Shown here: positions 9,782 through 20,021 of the stretch, piece by piece | Position numbering within the stretch: position 1 is the stretch's first letter | Layout of the letters: every line of letters begins with the position of its first letter | NCBI GenBank assembly: GCA_047967505.1 | Contig: CM106541.1 | DNA: 64,000 nucleotides | Origin: Dipteris shenzhenensis | Taxonomy: Eukaryota > Polypodiophyta > Polypodiopsida > Gleicheniales | Strand: one strand, 5' to 3' | Translations under genes and position numbers: made by a program | Notes under the pieces: generated by a model | What the model was told of the DNA's origin: nothing | Seen by the model: only the letters and a program-made list of their open reading frames with translations | Databases searched by the model: none

Positions 9782-12426
9782 CTTTTGCAAGCATCCCTCA
9801 TAGAGTTGTTTTATTGTATATCGTCTCAGGAGATTTTTCAATGGCTTTGGTTCATACCATAGAGCTGTGAATGTTACAGGAGTTCCCTTGTCATCCCTTT
9901 CTATCTTAACAATCTTTGCAACCTTTGCAACCCAAATTGGGCCACCTTGGTCATCCAATTCTGAACCTAGATCAGATGCCCAAATACAAATAGACCCTCT
10001 TCAATCTCATTAGATGGTATAAACTCTGGTAAGGGTTTGTCTCCCTTCTTGCCATAATTTTTTTGAGGTAAAAGGCATTCCTCTGCTTCCTCCATATCCA
10101 TTAACATATTTATATCCAAGCGGCCAAAAGGATTCATAGTATTCAATGCTCATTAAGTTTTCTTGTCTTTCTAAAGATTGGATAAGTGCTTCAGTTGATT
10201 TAATTATCTCCAAATTCTTAATTGATTGCTCAAGATATATTTGCATCATACTTTGAAGATGTTAAATGAAGGCTTTCAAGCCTTTCATTTCATCTATGTC
10301 AAGTGATTTGTTTTTTGCAAGAACAAATCTAGTTTGCTCCAATGGAATTATTCGTTGTAATAAAGCATATGACTCACTCCATAAATGATCTCCATCTACT
10401 GAGTACTGCTTCCATTGCATCACTGGAATATTGTTATGCATGTGAAACCGAAAGTAGTGTGGATTTGTGTGTCCTATAAGGGCATCATCTCCTGCTTGCA
10501 AATGTGGCTCTATGAATGCTCTCCAATCTACCATCCTCTCTAAGATAGCCACTTCTGATTCTTCCTTTCAAGACTCTCCAATTTTTTCTCCAATTTCAAA
10601 TAGCATATCCTCCATTGTCAAAACATCCATTGACTTCAACTCACCAGAGATAACAATGATGATTTAATCTATCTTCATGTGTATGGTCGGCAAGAAGAAA
10701 GCCAACTTGCACTTCTTCAGATATTTCCAAACCAACTAGCATAGAGCATAAAACAAATATAAATTTATTCTTGTTCTCTCTCCAACAATTATCAGCTTGT
10801 ATTCACAATGTGTTAGGTAAATATCCACAAGCATCTCTAACCTTTCTTATTGCTTTCATGATTGATGTAACAACTTGGCTACTATCATGGTCATGCAAAC
10901 TATCAATCCATTCGTTATAAAAGATTCAGTATCCATGTACTAATACTTCACACAAGTGTGCTTTTAGTCTATGTTTGCCGTGGGATACGTCTATATCGTG
11001 ACAAAGTTGTATTTTGGTCCATGCCATCAATGGTGATGCACATGGACTTATCGACATGTGAAATAGCTTTCTCTCTCCAAGAAGCATACAACTTTCAAGC
11101 ATCCTGCACATGACATAAATGGATTAAGTGCCATTTAATATATCTTCCTCACTGCTGCTCACATTTACTATGTTCAATGGCATTTTTTAAGTCATCGCAT
11201 GTCTTACATTTTGACATCCTTCTCTTTGAATATGGTGTCTTGACATGGCAAAAATCTGATCTACGCCAAAGTTTATACAAGGTTGACTGTGAAATCATGC
11301 TCTCGTTTTTGTCTTGTGAAGTTTTATTGATAGTTTCTAGGATGACCTTCTTTGTCATTCCCAAAGGAAGATGTTGTTGACATTTGACACGTCCATCTAG
11401 CATTGTTTGTTAAAGATGAGGATGTGGTAATGCATTGTCTTCGAGAACTTGCTTTAATGTTGCAGTTGCATTTATAGTGCTTCCATGGCATTTAAGCTTG
11501 TAGGTATTTCCATGAATTGTATGAACCACTTTTTCTTTCACCTTTGCCCAGATGGTCTAGTATGTGCCATGTGATAGTCCAGTTAACCATTGATATCCTC
11601 AATTGCAAATGGGTCTCCCATTAACCATGGGTTTCAATCTAGGTTTACAATGTCTTGTGCTCAAATCTTGATTAGTGCCTTGATGAAGGAAGCATGAAAA
11701 CTCTTGAAGAAGATAGTTATGTCTATTAGGCACTGCCTTACTCCAAATACCAAGGCGTATGGCTGCACAATCATCTTTCCCAACTCATATCTTGCAACAA
11801 ACTCGCATAAGCATCCTTTCCATATTCTCTTCGGATAACATTACATGTCTCTTTGGTTCTGGAATTGATGCCATGATTCTTCGCCTCTTCACACTCAGAT
11901 ACTGTCTTTGTGTAAATAGTGTCTTGCGTTTTCTAGTTGTAAGACCATCAACCTCAAACCCATTTCCCTTGAATCTTCATCTCTATAATCAAATGCGGTG
12001 TGGGCTTGAGAATTATTTGATACCTTATAATATCTTGGAAATCACAATCTAGTAGACATGTTCATTGATGTCAATTTGTTGCCAATGCCTCTTGAATTTT
12101 GTGGTTGAACTCTTTCTCCTTCGTAACTCAAGATTCTCCCATCTATATTCTCTGGCATGCTAGAAACATTATTACAAACAACATGACAAGTCTCAGATTC
12201 TCTGCCCCCTTTGCACTGCATTCGAGTTGTAACATCATGATCATTGTTACTAATATCATCAATTCCTCTTATTGCATCACTTATCCCATCGATCTTTGCA
12301 TGTATTTTTCTTTGTGGTCCCATCTTATTATTCTCAACACAAGACAAGTCTTCTATATCAGTAAGCATGTTCGAGTCACTTGCAACACAAGACAAGTCTT
12401 CTATACCAATGAGCCTGTTCGAGTCA
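9782..12426 (-). pseudogene. DUF7869-type mobile-element gene, copy A (decayed)
   Basis: Homologous along its length to the gene on the minus strand at 40300-43614. Shared blocks include a WYEP C-terminal end with FTALWYEPK at about 9860, DDALIGHTNPHYF near 10470, and PVMQWKQYS near 10400. Also shared are HLCEVLVHG near 10930 and a Cys-containing KRRMSKCKTCDDLK block near 11200. The N-terminal part has a repeated I-E-D-L-S-C-V motif (12320-12430). Many stops and shifts separate the blocks. The family is found in mobile-like genes; its biochemical role is not established and I infer a transposase-like function only from context. Its 3' end runs into the broken DREB gene and its 5' end stops at the En/Spm-like terminus. 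Confidence 0.65.
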
Positions 12427-12435
12427 CACAACAGC

Positions 12436-12720
12436 ACAAAGCAACTATAGACGCGCTTGGTAGATGTGCAAAATAGCGTGCGCGTCTATAGGCATTGCTC
12501 TAGTAGAGAAATTACGGGTGCGTCTATAGGCGCGGCTAAACGCTCGTCTATTTGCGCGTAAATCACCGCATCTATTTGCGCGTTTGACCTGAGAAAATAT
12601 GGGCCCGTCTAACATCTCGTTTATTAGCGTGTCTATTTGCGCATGTATTTGTGCGTTTATTTGCGCGTTTACACTGAGAGTCAGACGCGCATTTAGACGC
12701 ATAAATAGACGCGCTCCAGA
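12436..12720. repeat. Left subterminal array of TAGACGCG / TATTTGCGCG motifs
   Basis: Dense imperfect copies of TCTATAGACGCG, TATTTGCGCG and TAGACGCGC on both strands. Clustered short motifs just inside the terminus are typical of En/Spm-type elements, where the TNPA protein binds them. Confidence 0.8.
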
Positions 12721-12881
12721 GAATACAGAAAGTGAGATTTTGGTGTACATCATTGCTTTCCAAACATTTCCCATGATTACCAAAGCACATAATTTTTTGC
12801 AAGCCCACATATACAAGAATTAAGTGAAATGAGGAGAATGAGACAATATGTAAAATAGTTTTGCCAATATCAATTGTGGGG

Positions 12882-13656
12882 CTACGGTTCAATCTCATCC
12901 TCAATGAGATCAACCCTTGCCAAACTATCTACTTCAAAATCCAAACAAGTGTTTAGATCTACAAATACATTCAACCCACTACTACTTGTGCCACTCATGT
13001 GCTCATCGGAATCAACATCTCCAATGGTAGGCTCGTCCTCACGGGTAATGCCGGCCTCAATATGTATATCTCCTATCTCATGATCATCCTCCTCTCTTGT
13101 ATCACGGTCATCATCACGTCCATGGCCATGATCATCCTCCATACGCTCCATATTAGTAAATGTACTATACATCACTTTGGAACGTGGCATAATAGGTATG
13201 ACATGCCACCATCTATTATTATCCACCATTGGTTGATAGAAAACCTAATTCAAACACAAATATAATCATGTTACTTTTCTTGCATCAAATATTTAAAAGC
13301 GAGTATTTTTATGTGTGTGCACAGTACCTGTTCACATTGTTGCGGTAGTACTAGTGTGTCCTTCCTACTTTGCCAAAACTTTGTGGAGTCAATAGTTACA
13401 AAGCCACTTGCATGGCGTTTGATTGTTGCATTAGGGCCTCTTTCCACCATGTCCTTAAACCACTTTACATCCAAAACATACACAAAGAAGCGTCGAAAGC
13501 AAGCATAATGATATCTTGGATTATGTCACAATAATCATCCATGGCTCCATTGGCTCCCTCAAAGCTAGCAATGACGCTGCAATCTTGTGTGTTTCTCTTA
13601 TCATCAATCCATTGTGTTCGAAAATGCTTGCCCTCACACCATATAGCATTGAACAT
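12882..13656 (-). pseudogene. TNP2 gene, C-terminal exons (DUF4216-like region)
   Basis: Minus-strand blocks 13465-13656 (GKHFRTQWIDD, QDCSVIASFEGANG), 13271-13483 (FVYVLDVKWFKDMVERG-like, DSTKFWQSRKDTLVLPQQ) and 12882-13229 (NNRWWHVIPIMPRSK plus an Asp/Glu-rich tail). These follow the order of the region after DUF4218 in plant TNP2 proteins. The first block follows an acceptor at 13663-13664; the donor lies at 13744. The same arrangement occurs in the copy at 54 kb. Confidence 0.7.
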
Positions 13657-13732
13657 AGTGCACTACACCAAGAAAAAATCAATTAAATAAGCAATCTAAA
13701 TTATAAAAAGCTCCTAACTTATGCATAACATT

Positions 13733-14524
13733 CTATATACCGACCTTGCTCATGCATCCCCTAGCATACTCCCATTCTTCCATTGTGATATGCATCCCCT
13801 CGTCTTTCTCTGCTTTCTCCATTTCATCAAGTAGCCAATCCACATGAATATCCTTTGGAAGTGCTCTTAGATGCTGAGGGTATGGCACACGAGATCCGTG
13901 GTGTGTACGAAAGAGGGCCCTTTCTTCTTGTCTTCTTGCCTTTGCATCCTCGTATCTTGTCACCCATCTTTTCATCACATCACTATTAAGCACGCAAAAG
14001 AGGTTGATACTATTACGCAACTCCCTGTCTATTACTTTGTTGCGTCCTTTTCCTTGAGGCACAATAGAGGTCATCCTTAGGTCTTCATCATCTCTCCATA
14101 GTCGTGGGAGAGAACTATCCACATCAACAAGAAACTCAGAAATATATACAAGTGACTCTTGTACCAACCAACCCTCGGCCATGCTACCTTCGGGTCTTGC
14201 ATTTTGTCTCACGAAGCCCTTCAACATCTTCATGAAGCACTCGAGGAAGAACAACCATCGTGCATGTATAGTACCGCATATAGCAATCTCATCCACCAAA
14301 TGTACTATGAGATGTAGTTGGCTTGTGAGAATAGAATGTGGAAATGTCTCCTCCACTAAACAAACCGCCTCCACTGACATAACTTGAGCATTCTCAAGCA
14401 TGGTGGGATCTATTTCCTTTGAGCTCACATACCTCACAAGCTCGCCCATCTTGTAAATACAATCTTTCACGTCCTTTGATGCACTACGTGAAATGCTAGT
14501 AGGTAGTATGAACTGAACCCACAA
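13733..14524 (-). CDS. TNP2 gene, DUF4218 exon
   Basis: Shows the DUF4218 signature QLHLIVHLVDEI, a Trp-containing HARWLFFLECFMKMLKGFVRQ stretch that I give only by its ends (about residues 85-105), and ARPEGSMAEGW. It ends with an EWEYARGCMSK segment, where a splice donor (GTCGGT at 13744 on the minus strand) precedes the terminal TAG. The sequence is open throughout, so this exon itself looks intact. It is homologous to 53213-53972 in the second copy. Confidence 0.85.
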   Translation of the reverse strand: MWVQFILPTSISRSASKDVKDCIYKMGELVRYVSSKEIDPTMLENAQVMSVEAVCLVEETFPHSILTSQLHLIVHLVDEIAICGTIHARWLFFLECFMKMLKGFVRQNARPEGSMAEGWLVQESLVYISEFLVDVDSSLPRLWRDDEDLRMTSIVPQGKGRNKVIDRELRNSINLFCVLNSDVMKRWVTRYEDAKARRQEERALFRTHHGSRVPYPQHLRALPKDIHVDWLLDEMEKAEKDEGMHITMEEWEYARGCMSKVGI

Positions 14525-15032
14525 GGAGGTGGTTGATTAGTTGCTTATAGCTATTCACTCACAAATTTGAAAGGAAAAAGATATTATGCATATAAAATAC
14601 TTACTTGGAGCATCTTCTGCCAATCATGAGACTTCAAGCCATATAATTGCTCTACACCTCTTTTCTTGCTCTTTGTAAAGGCTCCCTTCAAACACCTCAT
14701 GCATCCAGTGGGAGTACGAATTGTAGTAATAGCGCGCTTCACCGTCCCCATCTCTAGCTTTGATAACATCCACGGTGCACGAGGTAAAAAAACATGCCCA
14801 TTTGGTCTCTCTTGAGGCCAAGCTTCATGCATCCTCCCTGTGGTACATAGATCCTCGCTTATGCCTGCCCAATCTCATGTCCCATTCAAATGCTCCCAAA
14901 TGGTAGATGCCACATTCTTGAAGATATGCATGGGATCGAGCAGGTGATTGATCTTGAGGTGGGACCAATATGGTAAACGATAAAAGATGGAGTATCTAAA
15001 CAAAATAAAGTGTTAGCGTGCAATCTTCACAT
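14525..15032 (-). pseudogene. TNP2 gene, middle segment between Tnp2 core and DUF4218
   Basis: Minus-strand blocks with HEAWPQERPNGHVFLPRAPW and a Lys/Cys-rich GCMRCLKGAFTKSKKRGVEQLYGLKSHDW-type region (two parts, about 14600-14830). The final GLKSHDWQ is the conserved lead into DUF4218. The piece 14850-15032 reads partly as intron. Continuous with the flanking exons in gene order. Confidence 0.6.
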
Positions 15033-16190
15033 TCAACCAATATAGCCAATCTTTACTTCCAGCCAATAGTTACAAATCCTTACCGGCTCATGCCAAGTGG
15101 TGGAGCCATCCCAAATTCTCATCCAATCTCCCGCGGTGAGTGATTGTGGGAGGACTTCATTCCAAGGGGCAACATATCTACGATGATCAGGTGGGAGAAA
15201 TCGATGGTGATTCTCATAGATGACCTTATTCAATGCATCTGCCCGTGAGGCAACTAGCGAAGGACCACAAATAGGACATGCATGGTAACCCAATGTAGTG
15301 AGACCTGAAACAATAGATGCAATTAAGAGTGGAAGGTGAGTTTAGGGTGCCACGTCCTTTGCCTATTCATAATTAAAAAATGCAATGCTTACCTGAACAC
15401 TCGCCATAGCCTGGGAAGTCATGCATCGTCCACATCAAGACTGCTTTTTGCAGTTGAAGTCTCGTGAGGAGGGAGGCCTGCTCACATCATGAACCTCGAT
15501 ACCTCTCCAAAGTATCTCTAGCTCATCAATCAAAGGCTCCAAATAAACATCAGGGTTTTTGACTTTATGTTTCCCTAGAATTAGAAGGGACAGCATGACA
15601 TGTCCTTTCTTAATAGCCATAGAGGGTGGAAGATTGTAATTCACCAATACCACTGGCCATACACTGTAAGACGTGCTTTTGAGACCAAATGGGTTCACAC
15701 CGTCCATACCCAATCCAAGTCTCAAGCTCCTAGGTTCTTCCTTGAAGCTTGGCCATGTGTCTTCAATATGCTTCCATGCAGGAGAGTCCGCGGGAGTTCT
15801 CCACTTGCCATCGGTTGATCGATGGGAGGAATGCCATGACATGAGCTCTGCAATAGATTTGCACTTGAACATATGTTGGATGCGAGGGATTATGGGAAAA
15901 TGTCGCAATACCTTACGAGGCATGTCCAAGGTTTTGAGATCTGCTCTATATCTTGGCTCTCCACAAGTATGACACTCTCTTGCATCCTTATGTGGTCCAC
16001 GAAACAAAACGCAATCGTTGACACATGCATGGATGTGCTTGTAATCTAATCCTCCAAGAGAGGTCACATGTTGCCTTGCCATATCTCTTGAGGTCGGTAA
16101 TTTATTCTCCCTTGGAAGCATTTTACACAATAGCCTGCACGTGAAGACCATAAATGAGGAAAAGCATTCGAGTAATTGACCCACTAGCAT
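15033..16190 (-). pseudogene. TNP2 gene, transposase core (Tnp2 domain), one frameshift
   Basis: Residues in order: GLDYKHIHACVNDCVLFRG, ECHTCGEPRYR, VLRHFPIIPRIQHMF, a DG-containing TDGKWRTPADSPAWKHI block, LRLGLGMDGVNPFG, SVWPVVLVNYNLPPS, and VYLEPLIDELEILW. All are hallmarks of the PF02992 transposase domain. Near 15480 the frame shifts; in the shifted frame MHDFPGYGECSG leads to a donor (GTAAG at 15392-15388). The intron 15392-15305 is followed by LTTLGYHACPICG, continuing the Cys-rich end of the domain, and HHRFLPPDHRRY. Spliced, the domain is complete except for the shift. Confidence 0.88.
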
Positions 16191-16279
16191 AATTCACCAT
16201 GTTTGCAAAATCGACTTTAAAGCTTACTTGAGTAATGCATTCAAACTTGCATTGCTCCATCCATAGATGGTTTGCAAGT

Positions 16280-16916
16280 TTAGTAACTCAAGGGAGGCAT
16301 GTAGAACATAGAATGTGCACCCCTCAAACAGTGGAGTCGATGCTGCGGTAAAAAGATCATCCTGCTCCATGCTATTATCCCTCCCTTAATGGACATATAA
16401 ATCCTGCACCATATCATCAAACACCTCCTCCTCCACGGCTTCATGAGGTAATGGTGGAGGGCTACTATCACCATCACTCCATGCATCCGTAACGGTCCCT
16501 CCTGAAGATCCCACCTCATATCGCCGACGCTTTGCCTCCTCACGACAGGCATAGGGTAGCATGTGTGGGTGTGGCACTGCATCCTGTATCAAATTAAAAC
16601 GGGATCATAACTCAAACATATGAACACCCATAGGTATCTCAATCAACCTTAACTTACAAACCCTTACCCTGTTTACGGTCACATCCCATTCTCCATAATT
16701 TGAGATATGATTGAGCGTAATCCTGCGTGCACGATACATGTTTCCTCGACATCGATCACACAGACATTTGATTTTTTGCTCCAACCACATTTCGCGATGG
16801 TGGATACGGAGGGATTCATCCTCATTGGAGCTGCTTGTTGAAGATGGAGACATCCTACAAACAAACAACCCACCAAATTTGCTCTTCTTCAAATGCTTAT
16901 AAACTCTGTGTTGCAT
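16280..16916 (-). CDS. TNP2 gene, N-terminal transposase-associated region
   Basis: Contains KIKCLCDRCRGNMYR followed by ITLNHISNYGEWDV, matching the small zinc-binding transposase-associated domain at the N-terminus of TNP2 proteins. The start is either the ATG at 16916 or, after an intron ending TTTGTTTGTAG, the ATG at 16853 (M-S-P-S-S-T). The second gives the usual position relative to the domain. The segment 16280-16592 is Pro/Ser- and acidic-rich linker. Confidence 0.7.
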
Positions 16917-17100
16917 CTATCGCCGTGTCTATAGTCGCGTCTAACGTCGTGTCTAACTGCGCATCTAAACGCGCATCTACTCTGTGTATTTAAATGCACC
17001 CGTAGACGCGCTAATAGATGCGACTATAGATGCATCTACTCTATGTATCCAGATGCGACTATAGACGCGCTAATAGACGCGACTATAGACGCGGCTTTTA
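16915..17100. repeat. Intergenic TAGACGCG array between divergent TNP2 and TNPA genes
   Basis: About a dozen imperfect copies of TCTATAGACGCG, GCGTCTAA and GACTATAGACGCG on both strands. It lies between the TNP2 5' end and the TNPA leader, so it could act on both promoters. Confidence 0.8.
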
Positions 17101-17109
17101 AACCTACTT

Positions 17110-17356
17110 TTAGGCGCACCGCTCGCTTTGCTTTTCTTTTCATTACTTAAACTTCGCGAGCGGCTTTCTTCCTTCTTTATTAGCAGTTCTATAGATTCGA
17201 AGCTTAAGAGAGAGCCTCCCATACATAGTTCCAAGCTTTCACTCAAGAGAAAGGGACCGTACCTACACTTGCTTCCAAGCCTAAAGAAGAGGAGGAGTAC
17301 GAACAAGGAGAAGAAACAAGTTTGGAAAAGAAAGATCCTTCCATACCTTTTTCCAA
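17110..17356 (+). promoter_or_regulatory. Probable TNPA promoter and non-coding leader exon
   Basis: Follows the motif array. The sequence is purine-rich in its second half and ends TTTTTCCAA directly before GTAAGT at 17357, a strong splice donor. The acceptor TTTTCCAG at 17893-17900 lies just before the TNPA start. No unambiguous TATA box is visible; CTTTTAAAC near 17096 is a weak candidate. Confidence 0.5.
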
Positions 17357-17499
17357 GTAAGTCCTTTTGAAGTTGTTCTTGCTTGCTCTTTCCAGTTTTG
17401 TACTTTCTCGCATCCACGAAATGCAGGATCTAGGTATGAGTGACACGTTCTTTTGTCGGGCGAAACGTCCTTTTCGACTTTTTAGTATTCTCGCCTATC

Positions 17500-17830
17500 G
17501 GAGCGCGTGTATAGGTACGTCTGAGGACGCATCTAAACACGCCTCTATCTACGCGTCTGGCTTGTTACAGACACACAAAGATGCGTATGTAGACGTGTAT
17601 GTAGACGTCCTATTAAACGGAGTTTTAAACGCACTGTTAGACGCGCTTTTAAACGCGCTGTTAGACGGATGTTTAGACGGACTGTTAGACGCGTTGTTAG
17701 ACGCACTTGTAAATGCACTGTTAGATGGATTGTTGGACGGACTGTTAGACGCGCTTTTACTTGAATTGTTAAACGCTCTGTTAAACGCGTCTATAGACGC
17801 GTAGATCAGATGGGTCTATAGACGCACTCT
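17500..17830. repeat. TAGACGCG array inside the TNPA 5'-UTR intron
   Basis: Roughly 20 copies of (T)TAGACG / AAACGC units, many spaced 12 bp (GTTAGACGCGCT, GTTAGACGGACT). A perfect 18-bp palindrome ACGCGTCTATAGACGCGT lies at 17785-17802. The regular 12-bp phase opens a false Leu/Leu/Asp/Ala-repeat reading frame. Confidence 0.85.
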
Positions 17831-17906
17831 AACAGAGCCTCTTTTTTTTTCCCCTTTCTTCTCAGCTCCCAAAGTAATAGATTTGTTTCCTATTTTCCAG
17901 TTCAAC

Positions 17907-19192
17907 ATGTGGCCAGAAAGTGCTTCTAGCTCACCTGATCCACGGGAATCGATTTGGAAGGATTCATATAATCTTTTAGGGCACCCTCCTAGTCCTGCGG
18001 AGTTATACGGGTACATGACGGGTGCCCTTAACACTCCCCAGGAGTCGGCACTACAGACTCCGAGCCACCCCACACCGCCTGAGATCACCCCAGCGGAGTC
18101 CGCACAGCCGTCTTATGCCCCGTCTTATGCCCCTTCCCCCGTACCGTCTTATGCCCCTTCCCCCATGCCGTCTTATGTCCCTTCTACCATCCTGTCTTAT
18201 GCCCCTTCCCCCATGCCGTCAGGAGGTCCTTCTATCTCGGCGAGCCGTCGATGTACTCCCCAGCCGTCGAGACTCGGTTCTTCAGCTACGAGTGGTCAGC
18301 GTAGTCCCGTGCAGTCCCCAGCTACGAGTGGCCAGCGTACGAGCTCGACACGACAGGGTAGCAGGCGTAGTAGTAGGGAGAGCAGTGGCGGATGCATGGC
18401 ACAGTGCTTTGGGCCATGTGGCGGTGAGGAGGAGGATGATTCAGATGATTTAGACGTGCCTCTGGGTGATGGTACGATTTATTATGACATCACTCAGACA
18501 GGAGGCATCTTGATGGATGCGCGGGGGAAGGACATCATGGCCTTCATGCGCTCTGTAATTGCTAACAATTACAGAGATTGCTTTATCCACTATAAAGACC
18601 ACCCAAAGAGGTTGGCTGATGAGACCCTCACTACTGTTCGCTCTAGGTATCCTAACCCCCCCAATCGCCAGTTCACAAATAAATGGGGGAAGTCAAAGAT
18701 TGTTACGATACTTAGCAATAAAAGATCTTCCCTTAAGAGGCAGGCACTAGCAGAGCTTGCCAGGCTTGAGGCAGGTCAACCTCCAAGGGGCCCGCCCCAC
18801 ACCGCTCACAAGCGTGAGTGGAAGAAGGCAATGAAGTCAGCAAGGGAGGAGCCCAGTCTGCAGCACGTGGAGGCATGAAGGATTTAGATGGAGGAATATG
18901 GGAGCGCGCATTTTGGAGCAGGGGGTGTTGAATCATGGGAGGCCCAATTTGTAAGTATCATCTCAAATTATATTGCTTATGTAGTTTATTAGGAGGTTGG
19001 TTGTTTCTTTGTACTAATCCCTCCACAAAGTGTATCGCGGTCATGCAGCGTGAGATCGTGGGCAGATACCCTACTCCGGTGGAGACAGCCTACCACCGCC
19101 ACCATCGCAGAGGAGATACATGGAGGCACTTCTATGATGACGGGTTGATTACTGAGGAGCAGTATACCCGAGCTACTGGACAGGCCCCCCAG
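17907..19192 (+). pseudogene. TNPA-like protein gene (Transposase_24 type)
   Basis: The start ATG at 17907 (M-W-P-E-S-A) comes 6 nt after a splice acceptor. The N-terminal half is Pro/Ser-rich with repeated Y-A-P-S-P-(V/M)-P-S units (residues ~70-110). The C-terminal half carries the plant En/Spm Transposase_24-like block: YYDITQTGGILMDA, FIHYKDHPKRLADETL, NRQFTNKWGKSKIV, SNKRSSLKRQAL. In-frame TGA (18876) and TAG (18885) interrupt it, but the frame continues MEEYGSAHFGAGG to a donor GTAAGT at 18951. Exon 2 (from 19031 or 19049, both in phase) adds REIVGRYPTPVE..WRHFYDDGLITEEQY up to GT at 19193. The two stops fit CGA-to-TGA and CAG-to-TAG. In known elements TNPA binds subterminal motifs. Confidence 0.75.
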
Positions 19193-19210
19193 GTATTTGA
19201 AAGTAATTAA

Positions 19211-19374
19211 ATAATGCCAAAATTATAAGTAAAGATTTGATTTTTCATATACTGAGAAATTCAAGAGTCTCCCCACATGGAGCCCATAGGGACCCTCTCT
19301 TTTCCACATGTCCACAACCTTCTTATTCCACATAGGAATTCTAGAAGGATTCCTCTTGACTTCACACTCCTCCA
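19211..19374. other. Pre-insertion DNA left of Copia-2
   Basis: Short AT-rich stretch with no coding sequence. It ends in the target duplication CTCCA (19370-19374) that is repeated at 25265-25269. Confidence 0.6.
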
Positions 19375-19545
19375 TTGAGAGTGCTCTCAACGGAAGCAAG
19401 AACGGAAGAAGGAGAGAGAGAGACAGAGAGCCACACCAGTTTTGGTGGGTGCAGAACCACCCTAATCTTCTTTTTCATTCATTTATATATGTGTTTGAGT
19501 ATTGTACATAACTGGGGTTAAGGCACAGTGACCTTTAACCCCACA
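19375..19545 (-). repeat. Copia-2 3' LTR
   Basis: Matches 25094-25264. On the minus strand it begins TGTGGGGTTAAAGG and ends CTCTCAA. Confidence 0.93.
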
Positions 19546-19598
19546 ACGTCCCACTTAAAGGACAATGTGCCTTTAAGGGAGAACAACTAGTGAGCATA

Positions 19599-20021
19599 CT
19601 ATCCAATGCCCATCAATACACGACAATACTCAAACCGTTGACTAGGTAGACTCTTCATTAGCATATCTGCAGGGTTATCATCTGTATGAACCTTGACAAG
19701 CTCTATGCGCTTGTCCTCAAGTACCTCCCTGATGAAATGGTACCTGACCTCAATGTGTTTGGTCTTTGCATGAAAGACCGGATTCCGTGCTAGCTGAATA
19801 GCACTCATGGAATCACTATGCAATGTCAGTACACCTGTATGAATCCCCAAATCTCCCACTAGCCGATCAAGCCATATAGCCTCCTTGCAACCCTCTGTGG
19901 CTGCAACATACTCAGCCTCTGTGGTAGACAAAGCAACGCACTTCTGTGCACGAGACATCCACGACATTGCACCACCTGCAAAGGTGAACACATAACCAGA
20001 AGTGGATCTCCTACTATCCAC
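19599..20021 (-). pseudogene. Copia-2 RNase H domain
   Basis: Continues the pol frame after a frameshift: DSRRSTSGYVFTFAGG, WMSRAQKCVALSTTEAEYVAA, AIWLDRLVGDLG, LHSDSMSAIQLARNP, TKHIEVRYHFIREV and DNPADMLMKSLP. This is a complete and conserved copia RNase H end. The stop falls ~50 bp from the LTR. It is separate from RT only because of the shift near 20015-20030. Confidence 0.92.

Larger units (their letters stand above)
12427..19210. mobile_element. En/Spm (CACTA-superfamily) element 1
   Basis: Contains a TNP2-like transposase gene (minus) and a TNPA-like gene (plus), transcribed divergently. Three arrays of a TAGACGCG-type motif lie at 12436-12720, 16915-17100 and 17500-17830. The left terminus is taken at 12427 because CACAACAGCACAAAGCAAC there matches, in reverse complement, the end of the second copy at 55220. 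The first bases are CACAACA rather than CACTA. No matching inverted terminus was found to the right before or after Copia-2, so the right end is truncated or outside homology. The right limit given is the last recognised coding base. Confidence 0.65.

Noticed and set aside
13658-13680. CACTACACCAAGAAAA resembling a canonical CACTA terminus
   Set aside because: It spans the splice acceptor of a TNP2 intron and is present at the same gene position in the second copy.
17367-17804. 145-residue frame with Leu-Leu-Asp-Ala repeats resembling a leucine-rich repeat protein
   Set aside because: It is a direct readout of the 12-bp TAGACGCG-type array, which is intronic and also repeated on both strands elsewhere.
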